DNA of 64,000 nt. It comes from Chloroflexi bacterium bin125 (GTDB lineage: Bacteria; Chloroflexota; Dehalococcoidia; Bin125). The notes under the pieces were generated by a model. It saw nothing but the letters and a program-made list of their open reading frames with translations, was not told the origin of the DNA and did no database searches. The stretch's first letter is position 1; every line of letters begins with the position of its first letter. Location of the stretch: contig MPNM01000005.1 of assembly GCA_002239025.1 (NCBI GenBank), forward strand, positions 62,001-126,000, in the 5' to 3' direction. A program made the translations under genes and the position numbers. Positions 34,601-44,016 of the stretch are shown here, piece by piece.

Positions 34601-35299
34601 TTAAGACTCCGCAGTCAAGAGAATGCGTGCATCAACGGCGACCGCGCCGTCGGGTCGGGCGAAGACGGGGTTGAGGTCGAGCTCGGCGATCTCGGGGTTC
34701 GCTTCGGCGAACTCGGAGAGTTTCAGCAGCATCGACTCGATCGCATCGAGGTTGGCTGCCGGCGTGCCGCGGAAACCTTCGAGCACGGGGAAGCCCTGAA
34801 TCTCGCGGACCATCTCGGAGGCATCGCGTGGTTCCAGCGGGACGATACGGAAGGCGACGTCCTTGAGCACCTCGACGAACACGCCGCCGAGACCAAACAT
34901 CAGCACCGGGCCGAACTGCTGGTCCTGGGTGATGCCGAGGATGACTTCGGCGCCGGCCTCAGCCATGGGCTGGACGGAGACGCCCTGCACATCGGCGTTG
35001 GGCGCGGCGGCGGTGACCCGCTCGTGGATGCGGAGATAGGCGTCGCGCAGCGCTGCCTCGTCGGCGACGCCTAGCTCGACACCGCCGACATCGGTCTTGT
35101 GTGTGATCGAGTCGGAGACGACTTTGAGCGCGACGGGATAGCCGAGCTCGGCAGCGTGGGCGGCGGCTTCGTCGATGGAGGTGGCGAGGCGCGTCTCGGT
35201 GACGTTGACGCCGGCCTCGGCGAGCAGTTGTTTGGCTTCGACTTCGGACAGGAGCGTGCGCTGCTCGGCGCGCGCGGCGGCAATGACTTCGGCGGTCAT
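34601..35299 (-). CDS. ADP-forming acyl/acetyl-CoA synthetase, beta (ATP-grasp) subunit
   Basis: About 232 residues. The ATG at 35299 has GGAG 6 nt upstream; the ATG two codons earlier is too close to it. ATP-grasp features: LLAEAGVNVTETRLA, GYPVALKVVSDSITHKTDVGGV, and EVILGITQDQQFGPVLMFGLGGVFVEVLKDVAFR with the acidic metal ligands near ELDLNPVFA. It phosphorylates the alpha-subunit His or uses its phosphate to make ATP. It is transcribed in the direction of the alpha-subunit gene and, apart from the inserted MITE, would form a two-gene operon with it. Confidence 0.9.
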   Translation of the reverse strand: MTAEVIAAARAEQRTLLSEVEAKQLLAEAGVNVTETRLATSIDEAAAHAAELGYPVALKVVSDSITHKTDVGGVELGVADEAALRDAYLRIHERVTAAAPNADVQGVSVQPMAEAGAEVILGITQDQQFGPVLMFGLGGVFVEVLKDVAFRIVPLEPRDASEMVREIQGFPVLEGFRGTPAANLDAIESMLLKLSEFAEANPEIAELDLNPVFARPDGAVAVDARILLTAES

Positions 35300-35442
35300 G
35301 GGCATCTCCGGCGGATATGGCGAATCGACGTTGGCAGTTTACACGCCGTCCTCTGGCAGACTACTCAGAGGATATTCTGTATACTCAGTTTCGCAGTTGC
35401 GCGACAACCAATGGCTGCTGGGAGCTGCTGAGGAGACGAGTC

Positions 35443-35661
35443 ATGGCCGAAGGCGATCCGTTTGATGGCTGGTTGGACATCGTCGAGGCGGCGAGGGAGC
35501 TGAATATCCACCCGCAGTCGATGCGCCGTCTGATCAAGCAAAACCGAATCCCGGCCCGTCTCTACGGGGGCAAGTACCTGATCGAGAGAGATCAGTTGCT
35601 GATGTTCAAGTCAAACTACGACCCCCGGCCAGGACGAAAGCGCTCGCCCCGGCTGTTGTAG
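35443..35661 (+). CDS. Small excisionase/MerR-type helix-turn-helix protein
   Basis: 72 residues from the ATG at 35443, set by AGGAG 7 nt upstream. WLDIVEAARELNIHPQSMRRLIKQNRIPARLYGGKYLIERDQLLMF is the winged HTH_17 pattern: an alpha-helical HTH followed by the wing GKYLI. The basic tail (PRPGRKRSPRLL) may add DNA contact. An AT-rich stretch upstream (35371-35385) contains TATTCT and TATACT, possible -10 elements, but no good -35. It has no integrase neighbour, so a regulatory role is more likely than excision. Confidence 0.8.
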   Translation: MAEGDPFDGWLDIVEAARELNIHPQSMRRLIKQNRIPARLYGGKYLIERDQLLMFKSNYDPRPGRKRSPRLL

Positions 35662-35753
35662 GGGCTCGGTTGGGAACAATCGACCCGTGACCGACGTCTC
35701 TCCCTTGAGGCGCCAGGTCAGCTTGGCTGGCCAGTGGCAAGGGAGCACTCCGG

Positions 35754-37577
35754 GTGTGGCGATTGCTATTGGTACTGGGCCTGTTGAGCTCGTTCGCGTT
35801 GATGTGGTCACAGCCATCGATCAGTGACGCCGCGGAGAAGGTAACCCAAGGATCGGCGATAGCCGCGCCATTCGCAGACAACAGCCGCTGCGCCCTCGGT
35901 TCCCACTGGCGACGCACCACGTCCAAGCCACGTGATTACGACTCGGACCAAGTGGTCGAGTGGATCAGCTCGGCCGGTCCGACCCCACTGTTTGCGGCGC
36001 CGCAGTTTCGCTGTGTTTCTGCGCAACTGTTTCGCGACTCCTTTGGCGATAATCCGGGACGGGTGATCGACACCCACTTGTACGACAGCGACGTCCTCTG
36101 GTGCGGACCAGGCGTCAGTGTGCTCTTGATTTGGGAAGTCTTTGGCGGAGAGGCGCCGTACACAATCAGCGCGGCAGGACACGAAGCGGTGTCGCCCGCC
36201 AAACAACTGCTGATCCCTTGCACCGACATTCGCAATCTGATGCCAAGGGGCAACAGGACCGGGCCCTTGAGCTTGCTGGTCCCCATTCAACTCAAGGACG
36301 CGCTCGGCCTCAGGGCCACAGTTGAGTTTCCCATCAACGTCGTGGCAGACGCTCCGTCAGCGAGTTTCGACGGAATGGCGATCTGGAAGGGTTGGTACGA
36401 CGCATCGGCAATCGTGGCTCCCAGTGATTGGGTAGTCGGCTCATTCGGTGCGGAGGGACTCGGCGGTATTGGGGAAGAACGACTCGGGCCATTTGCGAAT
36501 GTAGCCATTGGCCGCTATCGGGCTGTTGGATCGGACATGTGGAGCTACTTTGATTTGTCCGTAGAGACTAAGCAGTCTGCGCCGAGCTTCTACTATCCCG
36601 TACTCATGAATTCGCTCGATCCCATGACTGACTATCAAGTCCAGGGCACGTGGGTCTGGGCTCTCGAGGGCAGTTATCTCTTGGAGTGGGAGCACTGGTT
36701 TGAGGCTTGGCAGCGCTGGATGCCGCTAAACGAAACGCGTTGGTCGCAATCTCAAACGTTTCAGACCGCCGGACCTGTGTGCCCTATTGCTGAAGTAGCC
36801 GGCAACAGCATTACCGTGCTGCATCCCGCAACTGGCACCTTAGGCCGCGGGTGTACCTCGCAACACTTGTGGGTTCTCACCTGGCTCACCTCTCCCGATT
36901 GGCCTGGCGTGATCTGGGCGTACGGCGCTCCATGGCTAAGGCCATCCAGCTTCAACGATTCTGACGAATCGAGATCGTTCATCGCCCACTACGCAGGACT
37001 ACCGGCAGGTTCCGACTATGTCCTGCGCTTCCAGGAGCCGCTGCCTCATGCCTTTCGACGAGCCCCGCAACAATCGCTGCCTGTCAGCACCCACTTCAGA
37101 CCCATCCATGCGACCGCTCCTGGAGTTGACCCCAGCGATGTCAAGATCCAGGTTGGCGCGGATCAGATCATCGTCGAGTGGACAAACCAGGAGCCTTTTC
37201 TGTACGGCTATGCCGATCTTTTCCTCAGCGGCACGACCACGCGGCACCTGTTCTGGGATTGGTACCAGAATGACTCACGAACCGTCACGGTGTTCGCCAA
37301 TCTTGGCGGTCAGGCAAAGTTCTCTCTCTATGTGAGCTTCCGCGCGCGAGAACCGTTAGCGGACGGCTCAGGGTTCCCAAACATGTGCATAATTCGCGAG
37401 ATTGTCGTCCCGCCGGGTGGTCCTGATGCCTATCTCGATCGGTATCTCTTTGCATCATCAACCAAACAACCTCCAAGGGTCTCTCCTGGCGACGACACAC
37501 CTGAAGTGTCCGTTGACTATCCGTACCGATACCACCACGCTGGCCTGTGCCAACTCGCTGCCTACGCCTATCCATAA
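35754..37577 (+). CDS. Large secreted protein of unknown function
   Basis: 607 residues from a GTG start with GGGAG about 10 nt upstream. A signal peptide (LLLVLGLLSSFALMWSQ) is followed by a Trp- and Cys-rich extracellular body. Segments such as DYQVQGTWVWALEG, VKIQVGADQIIVEWTNQEP and DSRTVTVFANL look like beta-sandwich (fibronectin III-like) strands, but no domain is confirmed. It lies 92 bp after the HTH gene on the same strand. It lacks the shared C-terminal domain of the other two secreted proteins. Confidence 0.7.
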   Translation: MWRLLLVLGLLSSFALMWSQPSISDAAEKVTQGSAIAAPFADNSRCALGSHWRRTTSKPRDYDSDQVVEWISSAGPTPLFAAPQFRCVSAQLFRDSFGDNPGRVIDTHLYDSDVLWCGPGVSVLLIWEVFGGEAPYTISAAGHEAVSPAKQLLIPCTDIRNLMPRGNRTGPLSLLVPIQLKDALGLRATVEFPINVVADAPSASFDGMAIWKGWYDASAIVAPSDWVVGSFGAEGLGGIGEERLGPFANVAIGRYRAVGSDMWSYFDLSVETKQSAPSFYYPVLMNSLDPMTDYQVQGTWVWALEGSYLLEWEHWFEAWQRWMPLNETRWSQSQTFQTAGPVCPIAEVAGNSITVLHPATGTLGRGCTSQHLWVLTWLTSPDWPGVIWAYGAPWLRPSSFNDSDESRSFIAHYAGLPAGSDYVLRFQEPLPHAFRRAPQQSLPVSTHFRPIHATAPGVDPSDVKIQVGADQIIVEWTNQEPFLYGYADLFLSGTTTRHLFWDWYQNDSRTVTVFANLGGQAKFSLYVSFRAREPLADGSGFPNMCIIREIVVPPGGPDAYLDRYLFASSTKQPPRVSPGDDTPEVSVDYPYRYHHAGLCQLAAYAYP

Positions 37578-37616
37578 CCGAAGACGAACAAGTGACATGC
37601 TGGTTGCGAGGGAAGG

Positions 37617-39599
37617 TCAGTGCGCCGCCGACGCTCCCTCGATGATCTCCTCGACCACATGAGGCTCCGCCAAAGTCGTCACATCGCCGACGTTCTCCGG
37701 CTCGCCCTCGGCGACTTTCCTGAGGATTCTCCTCATGATTTTGCCGGAGCGTGTTTTGGGCAGGCCTCCGACGAATTGGATTCGGTCGGGGGTGGCGATG
37801 GGGCTGATTTCGGCTCTCACTTGCCTCTTGAGTTCGACGGCCAGGTCGGGGCCGGGGTCGAAGCCGTCTTTGAGCAGGACGTAGGCGTAGATGCCTTCTC
37901 CCTTGATCTCGTGTGGGTAGCCAACGACAGCGGCTTCGGCGCAGCCGGCGTGACCGACCAGGGCTCCCTCGATCTCGGCCGTGCCCAGTCGGTGGCCTGA
38001 AACGTTGAGCACATCGTCCACCCGACCAGTCAGCCAGTAGTATCCGTCGTGGTCTCGGAACGAGCCGTCGCCGGTGAAGTACTTGCCCGGGTACTGGATG
38101 AAGTAGGTGCTGATGAATCGCTCGTGGTCGCCGTAGACGGTGCGCATCATGCCCGGCCAGCTTCGCGCCAGGCAGAGCAGGCCGCTCTGCGGGTTGCCGT
38201 CGAGCTGGTTGCCCTCGGGATCGACCAGCACCGGCTCGATGCCGAAGAAGGGTAGCGAGGCCGAGCCAGGCTTCATGTCGTTGGCGCCGGCCAGGCCGGT
38301 CAGCACGTGGCCGCCGGTCTCGGTCTGCCAGTAGGTATCGACGATTGAGCAGCGGCCGTCGCCGACGACGTCGAAGTACCAGCGCCAGGCCTCGGGGTTG
38401 ATCGGCTCGCCGACCGTTCCGAGAACTCGCAGGCTGGTGCGCTCGTGAACCTTGACCCACTCGTCGCCCTCGCGCATCAGCGCTCGGATCGCCGTTGGCG
38501 CGGTGTAGAGGATATTGATGCCCAGGCGGTCGATCATGTCCCAGTAGCGTCCCGCGTCGGGATAGGTCGGGATCGACTCAAACATGACCGAGGTCGCGCC
38601 GTTGCCCAGTGGTCCGTAGACGATGTAGCTGTGACCGGTGATCCAACCGACATCGGCGGCGCAGCAGTAGATGTCGCCGTCGCGGTAGTCGAAGGTGTAA
38701 CGATGACTGAGCATCGTGAAGAGCAGGTAGCCGGCCTGCGTGTGCAGGACGCCCTTGGGCTTGCCGGTCGATCCTGACGTGTAAAGGATGAAGAGCGGAT
38801 CCTCGGCATCCATCACTTCGGGCTCGCACTCGTCCGACTGGTTGGCGACGGTCTCGTGCCACCAGATGTCGCGACCGTCCTTCATCGTCACGTCGCCGCC
38901 AGTGTGCTGGTGGGTGAGCACGAACTCGACGCAGTCAACGCCGTTCGCGTCGAGCTGGTCCATGGCCGCATCGACGTTGGCCTTGAGCGGCACAGTGCGT
39001 CCGCCGCGCTTGCCTTCGTCCTGTGTGATCACCGCTTTGCAGAGCGAATCGGTGACGCGGTCGGCGATCGCAGAAGCGGAGAATCCGCCGAAGATCACCG
39101 AGTGGATCGCGCCAATTCGAGCGCAGGCGAGCATCGCCGCAACGACCTCAGGCGTCATGCCCATGTAGATCGCGACGCGGTCGCCCTTGCCGATGCCGCG
39201 GCTACGCAGCTCGTTGGCCAGCCGGCAGGTCTCGGCGTGGAGTTCCCGATAGGACAGCGACTCGTTATCGCCGGGCTCGTCGCCTTCCCAGAGGATGGCG
39301 GTCTGGTCGCCGCGCTCGGCGAGATGACGGTCGAGGCAGTTGACGGAGACGTTGAGCTTGGCTCCGAGGAACCAGCCGATTTCGCCCTCGGCCAGATTCT
39401 CTTCCTTGAGCGTGTGCCAGGGCTCGATCAGGTCGAGGTGCTCATTGGCCATCTCAGTCCAGAAGGCGTCCGGCTCGTCGAGCGAGCGTCGCCAGAGCGC
39501 TTCGTAGCCCTCGCGAGAAGTGACCAGCGCGCCATCGCGCACGCGCTCGGGCGGTGAGTAGGTTTCATTGACTGGCATCGCAGCGTCGGCGGTTGTCAT
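37617..39599 (-). CDS. acsA: Acetyl-CoA synthetase (AMP-forming)
   Basis: 660 residues, full length. N-terminal ACAS domain ([33 protein letters not shown]), the P-loop-like [15 protein letters not shown], the YWQTETGG adenylate-binding motif, [19 protein letters not shown] (hinge), and [17 protein letters not shown] with the catalytic, acetylation-prone Lys. It activates acetate through acetyl-AMP. GAGGATCC lies 8 nt before the ATG. It is convergent with the secreted-protein gene (39-bp gap). With the ADP-forming enzyme nearby, the organism has two routes between acetate and acetyl-CoA. Confidence 0.96.
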   Translation of the reverse strand: MTTADAAMPVNETYSPPERVRDGALVTSREGYEALWRRSLDEPDAFWTEMANEHLDLIEPWHTLKEENLAEGEIGWFLGAKLNVSVNCLDRHLAERGDQTAILWEGDEPGDNESLSYRELHAETCRLANELRSRGIGKGDRVAIYMGMTPEVVAAMLACARIGAIHSVIFGGFSASAIADRVTDSLCKAVITQDEGKRGGRTVPLKANVDAAMDQLDANGVDCVEFVLTHQHTGGDVTMKDGRDIWWHETVANQSDECEPEVMDAEDPLFILYTSGSTGKPKGVLHTQAGYLLFTMLSHRYTFDYRDGDIYCCAADVGWITGHSYIVYGPLGNGATSVMFESIPTYPDAGRYWDMIDRLGINILYTAPTAIRALMREGDEWVKVHERTSLRVLGTVGEPINPEAWRWYFDVVGDGRCSIVDTYWQTETGGHVLTGLAGANDMKPGSASLPFFGIEPVLVDPEGNQLDGNPQSGLLCLARSWPGMMRTVYGDHERFISTYFIQYPGKYFTGDGSFRDHDGYYWLTGRVDDVLNVSGHRLGTAEIEGALVGHAGCAEAAVVGYPHEIKGEGIYAYVLLKDGFDPGPDLAVELKRQVRAEISPIATPDRIQFVGGLPKTRSGKIMRRILRKVAEGEPENVGDVTTLAEPHVVEEIIEGASAAH

Positions 39600-39794
39600 A
39601 GTGGATCCTCGTCTACATCAACGGGTCGTCATGCTGAAAATCCTAACGCGCCCTGACCTCAACGTCCCTGCCTCCGGACGGGGAGCTACCGCCGATCCGC
39701 TCTCCTAATCTGTCCCCTCCCTCTGGAGCCCCGCACGCAACCCATGACATCGAATCTCATCTCCAGTCCCCGCCTCATGGAGACCTTTGAAATA

Positions 39795-39957
39795 CTCCCC
39801 TTCTCCCGCCTTGCGGGGGAGATGCCGAAAGCCTGCCCCGGGCTTGACCCGGGGGCAGAGGGGGGTTCGCTGTTCAGGAGTCCTATCTGCTCATTATCAG
39901 CCGACCCCCCCTCTGTCACTCCGTGACATCTCCCCCCGCGAGGGGGGGAGAGGGGAT
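39795..39957 (-). repeat. MITE-like GC-rich repeat, copy 4 (reverse orientation)
   Basis: Begins TACTCCCCTTCTCCCGCC and ends CGCGAGGGGGGGAGAGGGG. The left flank GGAGACCTTTGAAA is nearly the complement of the right flank of copy 1 (TTTCAAGGGTCTCC at about 3454-3468), showing that these two copies share an end type different from the 34405 copy. Confidence 0.8.
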
Positions 39958-40103
39958 TCCGGAGTTCTTCAAAGGAATCCGTAGAGCGGGGACTGGGAAT
40001 CTTGACTTCAGAGACATCCTCCGGAGGCGGGGGCGGTTTAGAAGTTATGATCTGTCCCGTCTGGAGACCGACACGCATTCCTGTCTCCGGTCACTTTTGA
40101 TCT

Positions 40104-40200
40104 CCTGTAGGGGCGACCCTTGTGGTCGCCCGTGTTAGCAACTGCAAGACTGGCCAGGTTCGCACTGCAGAGCGGGCGACCACAAGGGTCGCCCCTACAA
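40104..40200. repeat. Inverted pair of REP hairpins (BIME-like)
   Basis: GGGCGACCCTTGTGGTCGCC with C at 40111-40131 and the reverse-oriented GGGCGACCACAAGGGTCGCC with C at 40174-40194, separated by 42 bp. Each is a hairpin and the two together form a larger inverted repeat bounded by CTGTAG and CTACA. This matches the family found at the RAYT gene. Confidence 0.85.
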
Positions 40201-40337
40201 GGTGCTCGAACACGCGCCGACCGATTTGCGCGCAGGTCTCCTCTGGGGGACGGCAGTGGAGATGGTTCACGCCCCGCACGCAATGCGGTGATACGATGCG
40301 GTTACTTGTTTAGGCAGCCGATCCGAGAGGTCTGACG

Positions 40338-40673
40338 ATGGCGCAGCAGGAACCGTTTCAGCGAATCACGGTGGAGGAAGCGGAGGAGAAGCGTCAGGCT
40401 GGGGTGACGCTGGTCGATACGCGAGAACTCGACGAGTACCAGGACGGTCATGCGGCCGGCGCGCCGCTGATGCCGCATATGTCGGTCATGACTCGAGCCG
40501 AGGAGTTGGAGCAGATCGCCGGCGGCAAGGATCAGCCGGTCATGTTCATCTGCGCCAAGGGTCAGCGCTCGGCGGTGGCCTGCGAGTTCGCGGCGGCATT
40601 GGGCTTCACCGACCTGTACAACGTCGAGGGCGGAACCGAGGCCTGGATCGCCGCCGGTCTGCCGACCGAGTAG
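40338..40673 (+). CDS. Single-domain rhodanese-like protein
   Basis: 111 residues. ITVEEAEEKRQAGVTLVDTRELDEYQDGHAAGA and the active-site loop MFICAKGQRSAVACEF with the candidate catalytic Cys, then YNVEGGTEAWIAAGLP. A small cytoplasmic sulfurtransferase or persulfide carrier. GAGAGG precedes the ATG. It is the second rhodanese gene in the window, besides the four-domain protein at 31128-32714. Confidence 0.93.
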   Translation: MAQQEPFQRITVEEAEEKRQAGVTLVDTRELDEYQDGHAAGAPLMPHMSVMTRAEELEQIAGGKDQPVMFICAKGQRSAVACEFAAALGFTDLYNVEGGTEAWIAAGLPTE

Positions 40674-40720
40674 CGACCATATAGCGTGCGCGCCATCGAC
40701 ACGACGAGCGGTCGCGACCG

Positions 40721-41296
40721 ATGCTAAGTGGGATGAGCGGGACGCAGCGCTATGCGCTGTTCGTCTTGATCGTCGTGATTGTTGTGGTGGTGTACCTGTT
40801 CGCCTCGGGCGGGTTCGATGACCTGGTCGGAGGCGGCTCGGATAACGACGAGCAGGCCGCGGCTGAACTGAGCGAGGCCGCGCAGCTCGTTCCCGACGCT
40901 GTAGAGTTCGGCGAATCGGCCCGCGTCGGCGCGATAGAAGTGTCGATTTTGAGCGTCGCCTTCCCCGAGCAGATTCGTGCCGATGGAATCTGGCGCAGTC
41001 CGGCCGAGCGCTTTGCCGCGGTCCGACTGACGATCACGAACCGATCGAAGCAGGCGATTCCACTGCCTATTGATGGTCTGCAACTGGTGACGACTGATGG
41101 TCGGGCATATCTCGCCGACGCGGCGCTCTCGTCGGGGGCGGCGCGGGTGACCGAAGGCGTGGCCTATGCGCCGCCGTTGATCCTGCAGCCGCAGCTCACG
41201 ATCACCGTGGTCGCGGTGTACGACATTCCAATCGACGCCAGTGGTCTGCAACTGCGAGTCTCAGGCGGTTGGACCGACTTCGCTCTGTTTGAGTAA
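40721..41296 (+). CDS. Membrane-anchored DUF4352-like protein
   Basis: 191 residues. An N-terminal transmembrane helix (YALFVLIVVIVVVVYLFASGG) is followed by an Asp/Glu-rich linker and an immunoglobulin-like beta domain (FAAVRLTITNRSKQAIPLPIDGLQLVTTDGRAYLADAAL, GVAYAPPLILQPQLTITVVAVYDIP) typical of DUF4352/telomeric-repeat-factor-like exported proteins. Function unknown. It follows the rhodanese gene by 47 bp and may share its transcript. Confidence 0.78.
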   Translation: MLSGMSGTQRYALFVLIVVIVVVVYLFASGGFDDLVGGGSDNDEQAAAELSEAAQLVPDAVEFGESARVGAIEVSILSVAFPEQIRADGIWRSPAERFAAVRLTITNRSKQAIPLPIDGLQLVTTDGRAYLADAALSSGAARVTEGVAYAPPLILQPQLTITVVAVYDIPIDASGLQLRVSGGWTDFALFE

Positions 41297-41339
41297 CAAG
41301 CGACCCGCCAAGTCTGGGTCGCGGCGGGAGGATGCTCGC

Positions 41340-41999
41340 ATGACGATCCTGATGTTCGATATCGATGGAACGCTGTCTACTTCCCAGGGTGCGGGGACGC
41401 AGGCGATGACTCGCACCTTCATGCAGCTTTGGGGCATTGAGCGGGCGCTGACGGGCATGAACTTTGCCGGCCGCAGCGACAGTTGGATTGTGCCGACGGC
41501 TCTGGCCAACAACGGTCGCGACTGCTCGGCCGACGATCTTGAGCGATTTGTCGACGCATACGTCCCACACCTGGGCGAGGCGGTGATCGAGCGCAACTCA
41601 GAATTGTGTCCCGGCGTGATTGAACTGTTGGACGCGTTGACCGATGAAGATGTCACGATGGGCCTGGGGACCGGCAACTTTCGTCGGGCGGCCGAGGCAA
41701 AGCTCGCGCCACTGGGCATCTGGAACCGGTTCGTCGATGGCGGCTTCGGCGACGACGCGGCCGATCGGACAGCGCTGCTCGCCATCGGACTGGAACGGTT
41801 GCGGCGACTGTCTAGCGACGGCGCAGATGCGGTGGTGATCGGAGACACGAGCCACGATGTCGAGGCGGGGCACGCGATCGGCGCCAAAGTAGTGGCCGTG
41901 AAGACTGGCTACGCAAAGCCGGGTGAGCTTGATGACGCGGATGTGATACTCGATGACTTGTCGGATTTGCAAGCGTCGATGGTGGCACTATTGGAATAG
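41340..41999 (+). CDS. HAD-superfamily phosphatase (phosphoglycolate phosphatase-like)
   Basis: 219 residues. The ATG at 41340 follows GGGAGG by 8 nt. HAD motif I is MFDIDGTLSTSQG (Asp nucleophile), motif II is in MGLGTGNFRRAAEAKL, motif III supplies the Lys before it (AEAKLAPLGIW), and motif IV is AVVIGDTSHDVEAGHAIGAKVVAV. The cap is a four-helix insertion after motif I. Probably a small-metabolite phosphatase; the substrate is not determinable. Confidence 0.9.
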   Translation: MTILMFDIDGTLSTSQGAGTQAMTRTFMQLWGIERALTGMNFAGRSDSWIVPTALANNGRDCSADDLERFVDAYVPHLGEAVIERNSELCPGVIELLDALTDEDVTMGLGTGNFRRAAEAKLAPLGIWNRFVDGGFGDDAADRTALLAIGLERLRRLSSDGADAVVIGDTSHDVEAGHAIGAKVVAVKTGYAKPGELDDADVILDDLSDLQASMVALLE

Positions 42000-42036
42000 A
42001 GTTCGCCGACGTAGGTCGCTTGACCTGGAGTTCCTC

Positions 42037-42186
42037 CGTCATACCCGCGCTTGACGCGGGTATCTCGCGGCGCTCTGAGGGGCGCCGAGGGACTGAAACG
42101 GTAGGCAGGGCGACGCCTCGGCAGGTGAGGATGACATTTGAGGAGGGTTCGTCGAGATTCCCGCGTCAAGCGTGGGAATGACGAGG
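42037..42186. repeat. Inverted pair of short palindromic repeats
   Basis: CGTCATACCCGCGCTTGACG then CGGGTATCTCGCGG at 42037-42070, and the opposite orientation (GTCGAGATTCCCGCGTCAAG then CGTGGGAATGACGAG) at 42151-42186. They lie in the gap between the HAD gene and the next gene and can form separate hairpins or one large one. Confidence 0.78.
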
Positions 42187-42222
42187 ATGAGCGCCGGACT
42201 GACGCTGCGTTAAGCTGACTTC

Positions 42223-42891
42223 ATGTCTACCGGGTTGATCATTGGAATTCTGATTCTGCTGCTGGTGGTTGGGGTGCCGATTGTGCAAGCGATCATTCGC
42301 AGTGTGCAGCGGCGACGGTCGTTGGCCGCTGAGGGGGTGCCCGGGCTGCGCGCGGCCGGGTTGCGGGCGGATGAACTCCCTGCGGGGCTGGCTCGACAGT
42401 CGGCTGCGGCCGTTACCTCGGAGGAACTGGCGCTGGCCGATGAGAATCCACAGGCGACGATCACGCAACTGGACGACTCGGGACGAGTGATCGGCTATCG
42501 CGAGAGCTTCCGCGACCCACGTTCGTTGGGTGAGTTCATGGACTGGTTGCTGACGCAGACGATTAATCGCAATCGTCCCCATCGGCGAGTTGAGGTGGAG
42601 TTGACACGCTACGAGTCCTCGGAGCAGGCGGCTGAAGCGCTGCAGGCCGAGCCCCCTTCTGACGTTGGCGATGCCGGCGTGGAGATTTCCGACGCGGGTG
42701 AGCGCGGCGGGCTGTTGGCTCGCGAATGGACGCGTTTCGAGAATGGCGACACCGTGCAACGCATGCTGGAGTTGCGCTGGACTTCTGGCGATGTCCTCGG
42801 CGTGGTACGCGGCGACTCTGAGCCATCGGGACACCTGGATGATGATGAGGTGCGTCGCCTCGCGGCGCTCGTCAAAGGTCGGCTGTCGTGA
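42223..42891 (+). CDS. Hypothetical protein with N-terminal TM helix
   Basis: 222 residues. The N-terminus is a transmembrane helix (LIIGILILLLVVGVPIVQAII) followed by basic residues, giving an N-out, C-in prediction. The cytoplasmic part has ITQLDDSGRVIGYRESFRDPRSLGEFMDWLLTQ and a variable C-terminus. No family recognised. Its TGA overlaps the GTG start of the first DinB-type gene (GTGA), so it is probably translated together with it. Confidence 0.65.
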   Translation: MSTGLIIGILILLLVVGVPIVQAIIRSVQRRRSLAAEGVPGLRAAGLRADELPAGLARQSAAAVTSEELALADENPQATITQLDDSGRVIGYRESFRDPRSLGEFMDWLLTQTINRNRPHRRVEVELTRYESSEQAAEALQAEPPSDVGDAGVEISDAGERGGLLAREWTRFENGDTVQRMLELRWTSGDVLGVVRGDSEPSGHLDDDEVRRLAALVKGRLS

Positions 42892-43373
42892 CCTTGCCCG
42901 TGAGCGCTGAGTCCCGCACGGAACTGCTGGCTCGATACCGCAACGCGCCGAAGCTGTTGGCCGAGTCGGTGGCGGGATCGTCGATTGCTCAGTTGGACGG
43001 CGCTCCGCCGGAGCCGGGTTGGACGGCGCGGCAGAACGTGCATCATGTTTCCGACATTGCCGTGATGGGTGCGCTCAGACTGCGGTTGATGCTGCTCGAC
43101 ATTGAGGTCGAGATGTGGCCGACGGATCAAGACACGATGCAGAAACGGCTGCGCAACGACAAACGCCCCATCGGTCCCGCGCTGAAGACGGTTGAGGGAT
43201 TGATCGAGTCGGCGGTGTCGATCCTCGGTTCGTTGCTAGAGGATGAGTGGGTACAGCCACGTCCGATGCCGGGCAACAACTCGCGCAGCGTTGAGGACTG
43301 GTTGTTGGCAAACACTGTTCACATTGAGGAGCACATCGACCAGATTCGATATGCCCTGACGGGTACTTGTTAA
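42888..43373 (+). CDS. DinB-fold protein (first of three)
   Basis: 161 residues, four-helix bundle. The metal-binding His triad is visible: His in TARQNVHHVSDIAVMGALRLRLM and a pair in HIEEHIDQIR near the C-terminus. DinB-fold proteins include thiol-dependent metalloenzymes (mycothiol/bacillithiol S-transferases) and uncharacterised members. Its GTG start overlaps the previous gene. The pattern W-x-R-x-x-x-H-H-x-x-D is shared with the gene at 43547. Confidence 0.85.
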   Translation: MTLPVSAESRTELLARYRNAPKLLAESVAGSSIAQLDGAPPEPGWTARQNVHHVSDIAVMGALRLRLMLLDIEVEMWPTDQDTMQKRLRNDKRPIGPALKTVEGLIESAVSILGSLLEDEWVQPRPMPGNNSRSVEDWLLANTVHIEEHIDQIRYALTGTC

Positions 43374-43436
43374 TGGGTGTTTGGCTGGCCAAGTGAGCGG
43401 CGAAAAATGAACTACTACGTCGATACTGACGGTGGC

Positions 43437-43486
43437 AGGACCCCCTCAGTCTTCGGCAGCCCCCCCTGCAAGGGGGAGCGTGGGAG
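43437..43486. repeat. Partial MITE-like arm
   Basis: AGGACCCCCTCAGTCTTCGG followed by CAGCCCCCCCTGCAAGGGGG. It is one half of the dispersed element family (same CCTTCGGCAG core as 48418 and 55660). Confidence 0.6.
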
Positions 43487-43546
43487 CAAGCTTCCGCCCA
43501 CGTTGGCTTCCGGCCGTTGCCTTTGCCATGCTTTGGAGTGCCGCTA

Positions 43547-44014
43547 ATGCCAGACCGTCCTGCGCTGTTGGTTGAGTACTACGAGGCAACCTCCGACATT
43601 GAGCAGGTGCTCGGTGAACTCTCGGAGTCTCAACTGGACTCTCGGGAGAGTGCTGGCGATTGGTCGGTGCGGCAGGTTGTTCATCACCTGGCCGATGTCG
43701 AAGTCGGTGACGCGATGCGTCTTCGGCTGATGCTTGCTCATGAATCTCCGTTGATCGTGGCCTATGACGAGGAGCTGTTCGCGGCCAACTTGCATTACGA
43801 CCGCCAGATTGAGTCGTCGGTTGGCACATTCTTCGCGTTGCGTATGTCCAATGGGGCAATTCTTGAGCAGATTGCGGCGGAGGACTGGTCGCGTCAGGGC
43901 CGACATGAGGAACACGATCTCTACACGGTCGAGATATTGGTGCGCAAGAGTATTGAGCACGACCGAGCGCACCTGGCTCAGATCCAACGCGCGCTGCGAT
44001 CAGAGAGGACCTAA
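43547..44014 (+). CDS. DinB-fold protein (second of three)
   Basis: 155 residues from the ATG at 43547 (GGAG 9 nt upstream). SAGDWSVRQVVHHLADVEVGDAMRLRLMLAHE gives the first His and Asp ligands; the later EHDRAHLAQIQ holds the last His. It aligns with the gene at 42888 over most of its length. Two base pairs separate it from the third DinB gene, indicating a single operon. Confidence 0.85.
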   Translation: MPDRPALLVEYYEATSDIEQVLGELSESQLDSRESAGDWSVRQVVHHLADVEVGDAMRLRLMLAHESPLIVAYDEELFAANLHYDRQIESSVGTFFALRMSNGAILEQIAAEDWSRQGRHEEHDLYTVEILVRKSIEHDRAHLAQIQRALRSERT

Positions 44015-44016
44015 CC

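Larger units (their letters stand above)
39600..40337. other. 738-bp intergenic region carrying two repeat families
   Basis: Holds a complete MITE-like copy (39795-39957) and an inverted pair of REP hairpins (40104-40200). Reading frames in it consist of repeat sequence and are not called. It should also carry divergent promoters for acsA and the rhodanese gene; none could be fixed with confidence. Confidence 0.6.

Noticed and set aside
37285-38460. 391-residue minus-strand frame overlapping the acsA C-terminal region
   Set aside because: It is an Arg-rich frame on the same strand as acsA but in another register, and acsA has full-length motifs.
39600-40337. Several short frames in the large gap before the rhodanese gene
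   Set aside because: They are made of repeat DNA (MITE-like and REP sequences) with Pro/Arg/Gly-rich translations and no ribosome-binding sites.
42223-42891. Assignment of the TM protein to a known signalling family
   Set aside because: One TM helix and a variable cytoplasmic part are not enough; no catalytic or binding motif was found.
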